DNA of 9,565 nt from Candidatus Rokuibacteriota bacterium (GTDB taxonomy: Bacteria > Methylomirabilota > Methylomirabilia > Rokubacteriales > CSP1-6): contig QHRT01000171.1 in assembly GCA_003220195.1 (NCBI GenBank), forward strand, positions 1 to 9,565, in the 5' to 3' direction. Within the stretch, counting starts at the first letter, position 1. Each line of letters opens with the position of its first letter. The translations under genes were made by a program, and so were the position numbers. Below are positions 5,700-9,565 of the stretch, piece by piece. The notes beneath the pieces are model-generated. The model was not told the DNA's origin. It did no database searches and saw nothing but the letters and a program-made list of their open reading frames with translations.

Positions 5700-6973
5700 T
5701 TATGTGGCGGCGTCAGCTGGGCGACGAGCGTCGCGACCCCGTCCTTCACCTCGGAAAACGGCATCGGGTAGATGATCTGGTTTGCGATCCCGTAGAAGTC
5801 CTTTCCGCCGAAGTGCGCCTTGCCCCAGAGGTTCTCGAACTCGACCGAGTGGAGCGCGTCGGCGATCTTCTTCGGGTCGAGGCTCTGCGCCTTCTTCACG
5901 GCCGCGACGAATGCGAACGCGGGGTTTGTGAAGTCGATGCTGGTCGCGTTCCATTCGCCGTATTTCTTCGTGTATTTCGCCTGCCAGGCCTTCACCTTTT
6001 CCGGCAGCGGGCTCTGCACGTAGCCGTGCACCCACATGCCTTCCACGTTCGCCTTGCCGGCGATGTTCGCGACGACCGAGGTGTCGACCTGGCCGACGTG
6101 GATGAACCGGCCCTTGAAGCCGAGCTCTCGAGCCTGCTTGATGATGAGGCCCACGCTGCCGGCCGGTGACGCCATCACGCTGATGATGTCGGGCTTCTGC
6201 GCGAGCATTCTCAGGAGAATCGGATTGAAGTCGGTCAGGCCGCGCTCGAAGAACTCCTTCGCCGCGATCTGATAGCCGAGCTTCTCGACGTACGTCGTCT
6301 CGATCTTGATCGACCACCAGCCCGTGTCGTCGTTCGGGGAGATCGTCGCGACGCGCTTGATCTGGGGGTGGCGCTCCTTGATCCACTTCCAGAACACGGT
6401 CGTCTCCGGCGGCGACGGGAAGCTGTGGAAGGTGAGCGGGTTCTTCGGGCTCACCAGCCCTTCGGCGTAGGCGAGCGGCAGGTTCAGCACGCCCGCCTCG
6501 TTGACGGGCTCTTCGTTCGCCTTCACGACCGCGCCGCCCAGGACCGAGATGTACTTCACGCCGTCCTTAGAGATCAGGCGGTTGATGGTGGCGACGCCCT
6601 CGGCGATCACGTACTTGTGATCGTAGGCGATGACCTCGAGCTTGTACTTCTTGCCGCCCACGTCGAGACCGCCCTGGCTGTTGACCTCGTCGAAGATGAG
6701 CTCGGTGGCATTCTTGTGGGGAATGCCCCACGGCGCGGCCGGACCGGAAAGGGGAGTGGAGATCCCGAACTTGATGACATCGGCCGCGATCCTCCTGGCT
6801 GACGAGTTGGCGCGGACTATAACATGCGGGGGACCGCGGCGGTCCCCCTCATACTCCCCCGACGCTCGGGACGCCCCGGCCAAGCCGTGGCGCCCCTCGA
6901 CAACACGCTCGGTTGTGTTGCCGAGACAATCGGCGAGAACGCAGCGATACGGGAGGCCCGTTGAACGCTTCAT
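5696..6973 (-). CDS. Liv-type ABC transporter substrate-binding protein, start uncertain and no signal peptide visible
   Basis: The recognisable domain starts at about residue 65 (DVIKFGISTPLSGPAAPWG) and runs to the C-terminus. It is a type 1 periplasmic-binding protein of the Peripla_BP_6 kind, with KKYKLEVIAYDHKY, RVATISPNDDTGWW, FFERGLTDFNPILLRM and a family-typical end. As leader of a livHMGF operon it should present ligand to the permease; the ligand is not identifiable. The oddity is the N-terminus. The 64 residues before the domain, counted from ATG 6973, are polar and Arg/Gly-rich with no hydrophobic signal segment. They overlap the divergent gene's promoter, a GC dyad and an extended -10. 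TTG 6883 is an alternative start, but it does not supply a signal peptide either. After AGGAGG (6796-6791) no in-frame ATG, GTG or TTG occurs; the nearby ATG 6780-6778 is out of frame. A true non-exported protein, a rare start codon, or a one-base deletion or sequencing error are all possible. Confidence 0.85.
   Translation of the reverse strand: MKRSTGLPYRCVLADCLGNTTERVVEGRHGLAGASRASGEYEGDRRGPPHVIVRANSSARRIAADVIKFGISTPLSGPAAPWGIPHKNATELIFDEVNSQGGLDVGGKKYKLEVIAYDHKYVIAEGVATINRLISKDGVKYISVLGGAVVKANEEPVNEAGVLNLPLAYAEGLVSPKNPLTFHSFPSPPETTVFWKWIKERHPQIKRVATISPNDDTGWWSIKIETTYVEKLGYQIAAKEFFERGLTDFNPILLRMLAQKPDIISVMASPAGSVGLIIKQARELGFKGRFIHVGQVDTSVVANIAGKANVEGMWVHGYVQSPLPEKVKAWQAKYTKKYGEWNATSIDFTNPAFAFVAAVKKAQSLDPKKIADALHSVEFENLWGKAHFGGKDFYGIANQIIYPMPFSEVKDGVATLVAQLTPPHN
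6816..6824 (-). promoter_or_regulatory. Extended -10 promoter for the liv operon
   Basis: On the minus strand the sequence reads TG-T-TATAGT, a complete extended -10 element (TGnTATAAT with one mismatch). No good -35 hexamer occurs at the proper distance; the -35 position falls inside the GC dyad at 6828-6848. Transcription would start near 6809, about 14 nt before an AGGAGG (6796-6791). This is one of few AT-rich patches here. If it is real, the binding protein must start downstream of it, not at 6973. Confidence 0.5.
6828..6848. promoter_or_regulatory. Perfect GC-rich dyad, candidate operator
   Basis: GGGGGACCG (6828-6836) and CGGTCCCCC (6840-6848) are perfect complements separated by 3 nt. 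The dyad begins 3 nt upstream of the extended -10 and covers the place a -35 element would occupy. That position suits a repressor or activator site for the liv operon. It could also form an RNA hairpin, but no T-run follows on either strand, so a terminator is unlikely. Confidence 0.45.
6901..6933. repeat. Cluster of short overlapping dyads in the divergent control region
   Basis: CAACAC (6901-6906) pairs with GTGTTG (6915-6920). CTCGG (6908-6912) pairs with CCGAG (6921-6925). CCGA (6921-6924) also pairs with TCGG (6930-6933). The arms interleave, so they cannot all form at once. They lie between the candidate liv promoter and the candidate promoter of the divergent gene at 7013, where regulator sites would be expected. 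Arms of 4-6 bp can arise by chance. Confidence 0.3.
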
Positions 6974-6989
6974 GCGCTCGCTCTACACT
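6961..6989 (+). promoter_or_regulatory. Sigma70-type promoter of the PNPOx-fold gene
   Basis: TTGAAC (6961-6966, four matches to TTGACA) and TACACT (6984-6989, four matches to TATAAT) are separated by exactly 17 nt. The start would be near 6996, giving a leader of about 17 nt that carries AAAGGAG (7001-7007) five bases before the ATG at 7013. The element overlaps the ATG at 6973-6971 on the other strand. Confidence 0.5.
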
Positions 6990-7012
6990 CCCCTCATCCG
7001 AAAGGAGCAGGC

Positions 7013-7450
7013 ATGGGAACGATTCCGAAAGCCCTGCACGAGCACATCAACACCGCGTTTCCCGCGAACGTCTGCCTGGTGGCGACCGTGCTGCCGAGCG
7101 GCTTCGCCCAGGTGAGCCCGCGCGGCAGCACGATGGTGTACGACGACGATCACCTGGCGCTCTGGGAGCGCGGCAAGGGCTCGACCAACGCGAATCTGAA
7201 CGACGGCACGAAGGTCACGGTGTTCTTCCGGAAGCCGGCGCTTCGCGAGAGCGGGCTCCTGCCGAAGGGCGGGCTCGCGCGCTTCTACGGGACGGCGAAG
7301 ATCGAGAAGTCCGGACCGGCGTACGAGGAAGTGTGGAGAAAGCTGGTCCAGCCGGAAAAGGAGCGCGACCCGGACAAGAAGGGCTACGCCGTGCTGATCA
7401 AGATCGAGCGCTCCGAAGATCTCGACGGGCAGCCGCTCAAGCTCGAGTGA
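7013..7450 (+). CDS. Pyridoxamine 5'-phosphate oxidase-fold (FMN-binding split barrel) family protein
   Basis: A 145-residue cytoplasmic protein with the single split-barrel domain of small PNPOx-like flavin proteins (PF01243 type). Recognisable elements are CLVATVLPSGFAQVSPRGS (21-39), the MVYDDDHLALWERGKGSTNANL segment (41-62), KVTVFFRKP (67-75) and LARFYGTAKI (88-97), followed by a charged C-terminal segment. Members bind FMN or F420 and act as small reductases or oxidases, or have unknown roles. The true vitamin B6 enzyme is longer with a C-terminal domain absent here, so I do not call pdxH. ATG 7013 is supported by AAAGGAG at 7001-7007 and by the promoter upstream. It is divergent from the liv operon and its end overlaps the convergent CoA-lyase gene by 14 nt. 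Confidence 0.88.
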   Translation: MGTIPKALHEHINTAFPANVCLVATVLPSGFAQVSPRGSTMVYDDDHLALWERGKGSTNANLNDGTKVTVFFRKPALRESGLLPKGGLARFYGTAKIEKSGPAYEEVWRKLVQPEKERDPDKKGYAVLIKIERSEDLDGQPLKLE

Positions 7451-8363
7451 GGCGCGCCAGCGCCTCCGCCTTTCGTCGCTCCGTTTCCGCGACCGCCCGG
7501 GCGCGCGACATGATCACGAGCGCGCGCTTGTAGACCGGAACGTCGACCATTTTCCCGTCGAGGTTCACCGACGCGGTGCCGCGTCGCACGCCGTCCTCGA
7601 ACGCCGCGACGACGCGCCCGGCGTACTCGACCTTCGCGGGATCGGGCGAGAACACGCGGTTCAGCACGACGACCTGATCCGGATGGATGCATCCCGCGCC
7701 CTCGCAGCCGACCTGGCGCGCGCGCAGGGCGGACGCCTCGAACGCCTTGACGTCGCGGAACTCCGCGATGCTGCCGAGGAGGCCGGTCGGCTGGATGCCG
7801 GCCGCCTTCGCGATCGTCACGACCCGCGAGACCGCGTAGAGCAGCTCGACGCCGTCGGCTGACGGCTCCACGCCCAGCTCAAGACAGTAGTCCTCGACCC
7901 CGACGCTCATCGTCGCGATGCGGTCGCTCGCCGCGGCGATCTCCCGGGCGGCGAGAACGCCGCGCGGCGTCTCGAGCGCGAGGCTCAGGCGTACGTGGCC
8001 CGGCTCGAGGCCGCGCTTCTTCTCGAGCGTTTCGATCTGCGCGACGACCTTCCGGATCTGCTCGGCCGACTCCGCCTTCGGAAACGCGAGGCCGTCGAGG
8101 CCGGGATGGACCGCGGCGTCGACGTCCTCGTCGAGCAGCGCGAGATCGTTGTTCACGCGCACGAGGACTTCGCCGCCTCCCCGGGCGACCATGCGCAGCG
8201 CGTCGGGAATCAACCGGCGCGCGCCGGCCTTCTCCGCCGTGGGCACGGAGTCTTCGAGATCGAGCACGATCGCGTCGGCGCCGCGCAGGTGCGCGCGCTC
8301 GACGAACTTCGGCACGTTGACGGGCAGGATCAAGGAGGAGCGGCGCGCGCGAGCGATCGTCAT
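7437..8363 (-). CDS. CitE-like HpcH/HpaI family CoA lyase
   Basis: A 308-residue protein of the citrate lyase beta-subunit-like / malyl-CoA lyase family, a TIM barrel that cleaves or forms 3-hydroxyacyl-CoA thioesters such as malyl-, citramalyl- or beta-methylmalyl-CoA with Mg2+. Landmarks are RSSLILPVN (8-16), VLDLEDSVP (33-41), LVRVN with Arg69 (67-71), GLAFPKAES (91-99), ALETPRGVL with the probable metal ligand Glu131 (129-137), VGVEDYCLELG with Asp158 (154-164) and GCIHPDQVVVLN (224-235). The substrate cannot be told from these motifs, and it is not necessarily part of a citrate lyase complex since no citD/citF is present. ATG 8363-8361 overlaps the upstream synthetase stop as ATGA and has GGGAG (8375-8371) at 7 nt, so the pair is co-translated. 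It overlaps the convergent gene's end. Confidence 0.92.
   Translation of the reverse strand: MTIARARRSSLILPVNVPKFVERAHLRGADAIVLDLEDSVPTAEKAGARRLIPDALRMVARGGGEVLVRVNNDLALLDEDVDAAVHPGLDGLAFPKAESAEQIRKVVAQIETLEKKRGLEPGHVRLSLALETPRGVLAAREIAAASDRIATMSVGVEDYCLELGVEPSADGVELLYAVSRVVTIAKAAGIQPTGLLGSIAEFRDVKAFEASALRARQVGCEGAGCIHPDQVVVLNRVFSPDPAKVEYAGRVVAAFEDGVRRGTASVNLDGKMVDVPVYKRALVIMSRARAVAETERRKAEALARLTRA
7449..7466 (+). terminator. Short GC hairpin at the end of the PNPOx-fold gene
   Basis: GAGGCGC (7449-7455) and GCGCCTC (7460-7466) form a perfect 7-bp stem with a 4-nt loop, starting within the stop codon at 7448-7450. Only a weak T-run (CCTTTCG) follows, and the stem lies in the 3' coding end of the convergent lyase gene. 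It could act as a poor terminator or mRNA end stabiliser. Confidence 0.25.
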
Positions 8364-9565
8364 GCCGGAGCTCCCGACGCCCGGAGCGCGACGACCGCAT
8401 CGACGGCGATGGCTCCGGTCGGCGTCACGATGAGCGGGTTGATCTCCACCTCCGCGATCCGGTCCTCGAGGTCGAGCGCGAGCTGACCGACCCGCCGGAT
8501 CACGTTCACGACGGCGTCGAGATCGATGGCAGGACCGCCACGGAACGCGCCGAGCGTCGCAGCGCCTGCCAGCTTCGCGATCATCTCGCGCGCGTCGTCC
8601 GCGGACAGCGGGGGAACGCGCCGCTGCACATCACGGAGGACTTCCACGAAGACGCCGCCGAGACCGCAGCTCACGACCGGCCCGAACTGCGCATCACGAG
8701 TCGCGGCGACGACCATCTCGCGGCCGCCGCCGATCATCTGCTGCACCAGGAGGCCGCGAACGCGCGCGTCCGGCGAATGGCGTCCCACCGACTCGACGAT
8801 GCGCGCGCACGCCTCGCGCAGCGAGCGCTCGTCCGCGATGCCGAGCTTCACCGCGCCCGTCTCCGACTTGTGCGGCAGGTCCGCCGAGACCGCCTTCACG
8901 ACGACGGGGTAGCCAATCTGAGCGGCCGCGCGCACCGCAGCATCCGCGTCGGCGACGAGAGCTTCGCGCGGGCCGGGGATCCCGTAGCAGGCAAGCAGGC
9001 GGCGGGCGTCGACTTCGTCGAGCGTGCCGTGGGCCTCGCCCAGCATCGCGCGCGCGCCCGGCTCATCGATGCCGGTCCCGAGCCGCACGGGGTTCGCGGC
9101 GACCGAGGCGGCGCGACGACGGAACCGGCCGTACTCGACCAGCGCGCGAAGCGCCCGATAACACGTGTCGGGCGCCGAGAAGATCGGCACGCGGCTCTGC
9201 TCCAGCATGCGGAAGCCGTCGTGTTCCGACGGTCGCCCTTCCGGATCGAGTCTCGATCCCATCCACAGCACGATCAGCGGCTTGTCCGTCTTGCCCGCGA
9301 CGTCGATCACGTCCCTGGCAATGTGCGTGGCGCGCTCGCCCGTGCACGGCAGCCCGAGCGCGACGACGAGCAGGTGATAGCGGTCGTCGCGGATGAAGAG
9401 ATCGAGCAACTCCGGCAGATGCTCCGAGCCCTGTCCCCGGATGTCGAGCGGGTTGCCGAGGTCGCCGACGACGAGGAACAGATCGCCCTTCGCCAGTCGC
9501 TGCGCGGTGTCCGGCGAGAGTGGCGGCAGCGAGAGCCCGTCGATCCCGCACTTGTCGGCGAGCAC
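8360..9565 (-). CDS. NDP-forming acyl-CoA synthetase (acetate-CoA ligase family), C-terminal part cut by right edge
   Basis: The visible 401 residues continue beyond the right edge. Full-length relatives are about 700 residues, so the N-terminal CoA-binding domain is outside; the GTG at the very edge is probably internal. Residues 1 to about 165 form the second Rossmann-like succinyl-CoA-ligase domain (GLSLPPLSPDT, then GNPLDIRG at 37-44). From about 177 follows an ATP-grasp domain of the ATP-grasp_5 type, with YGIPGPREALV, YPVVVKAVSADLPHKSETGAVKLGI, LVQQMIGGGREMVV, FGPVVSCGLGGVFVEVLRDVQRR and EVEINPLIV (372-380). The enzyme makes acyl-CoA from a carboxylate, CoA and ATP with ADP and phosphate as products (or the reverse). 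The acyl group is unknown. It directly precedes and overlaps the CitE-like lyase, suggesting that the CoA thioester made here is the lyase's substrate or product. Confidence 0.92.
   Translation of the reverse strand: MLADKCGIDGLSLPPLSPDTAQRLAKGDLFLVVGDLGNPLDIRGQGSEHLPELLDLFIRDDRYHLLVVALGLPCTGERATHIARDVIDVAGKTDKPLIVLWMGSRLDPEGRPSEHDGFRMLEQSRVPIFSAPDTCYRALRALVEYGRFRRRAASVAANPVRLGTGIDEPGARAMLGEAHGTLDEVDARRLLACYGIPGPREALVADADAAVRAAAQIGYPVVVKAVSADLPHKSETGAVKLGIADERSLREACARIVESVGRHSPDARVRGLLVQQMIGGGREMVVAATRDAQFGPVVSCGLGGVFVEVLRDVQRRVPPLSADDAREMIAKLAGAATLGAFRGGPAIDLDAVVNVIRRVGQLALDLEDRIAEVEINPLIVTPTGAIAVDAVVALRASGAPA

Noticed and set aside
7437..9565. A citrate lyase operon
   Set aside because: Although the lyase is CitE-like, no acyl carrier (CitD), alpha subunit (CitF) or CitC/CitX/CitG genes are present. 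The partner is an acyl-CoA synthetase, so a stand-alone CoA lyase is the better reading.
1..9565. CRISPR arrays, tRNA or rRNA genes, insertion sequences, integrase or phage genes
   Set aside because: No regularly spaced direct repeats, no transposase or integrase-like proteins, and no cloverleaf or rRNA-like sequence were seen. The coding space is almost fully taken by the listed genes.

Overview
This is a gene-dense, high-GC bacterial window (by eye about two-thirds G+C, strong G/C bias at third codon positions, long open frames antisense to real genes). Gene content and protein style fit a soil or sediment Gram-negative such as a Rokubacteria/Methylomirabilota-type or betaproteobacterial lineage. 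That placement is inference from style only. No rRNA, tRNA, CRISPR array, insertion sequence or phage gene was seen.

Layout. Positions 1-1575 (minus strand) hold a two-gene unit: a DUF3142 protein at 796-1575, then, overlapping it by 4 nt (GTGA), a large lipoprotein-like protein with a Cys-Gly-Pro-Phe N-terminus that runs off the left edge. Divergent from it, a small secreted lectin-like protein lies at 1657-2334 on the plus strand. It ends three bases from the stop codon of the next unit.

Positions 2338-6973 (minus strand) form a complete branched-chain amino acid/amide-type (Liv/HAAT) ABC importer operon. Read 5' to 3' it runs: substrate-binding protein, LivH permease, LivM permease, LivG ATPase, LivF ATPase. 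Neighbouring genes overlap by 4, 11 and 8 nt. The exception is livM-livG, where a gap contains a strong inverted repeat. The two permeases would form the membrane channel, LivG and LivF the ATPase pair, and the binding protein would deliver ligand. The N-terminus of the binding protein is abnormal: it has no visible signal peptide and no good in-frame start codon, although an extended -10 promoter and an AGGAGG sit directly in front of the mature domain.

A divergent gene at 7013-7450 (plus) encodes a pyridoxamine 5'-phosphate oxidase-fold protein with a convincing promoter. It converges on, and overlaps by 14 nt, a minus-strand pair at 7437-9565: a CitE-like HpcH/HpaI-family CoA lyase, preceded by the C-terminal part of an NDP-forming acyl-CoA synthetase cut by the right edge. 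These two are coupled by an ATGA overlap and probably act together in acyl-CoA metabolism.

No wholly new system is evident. The best leads are the control region and broken-looking N-terminus of the binding protein, the livM-livG hairpin, and the poorly characterised DUF3142/lipoprotein pair.
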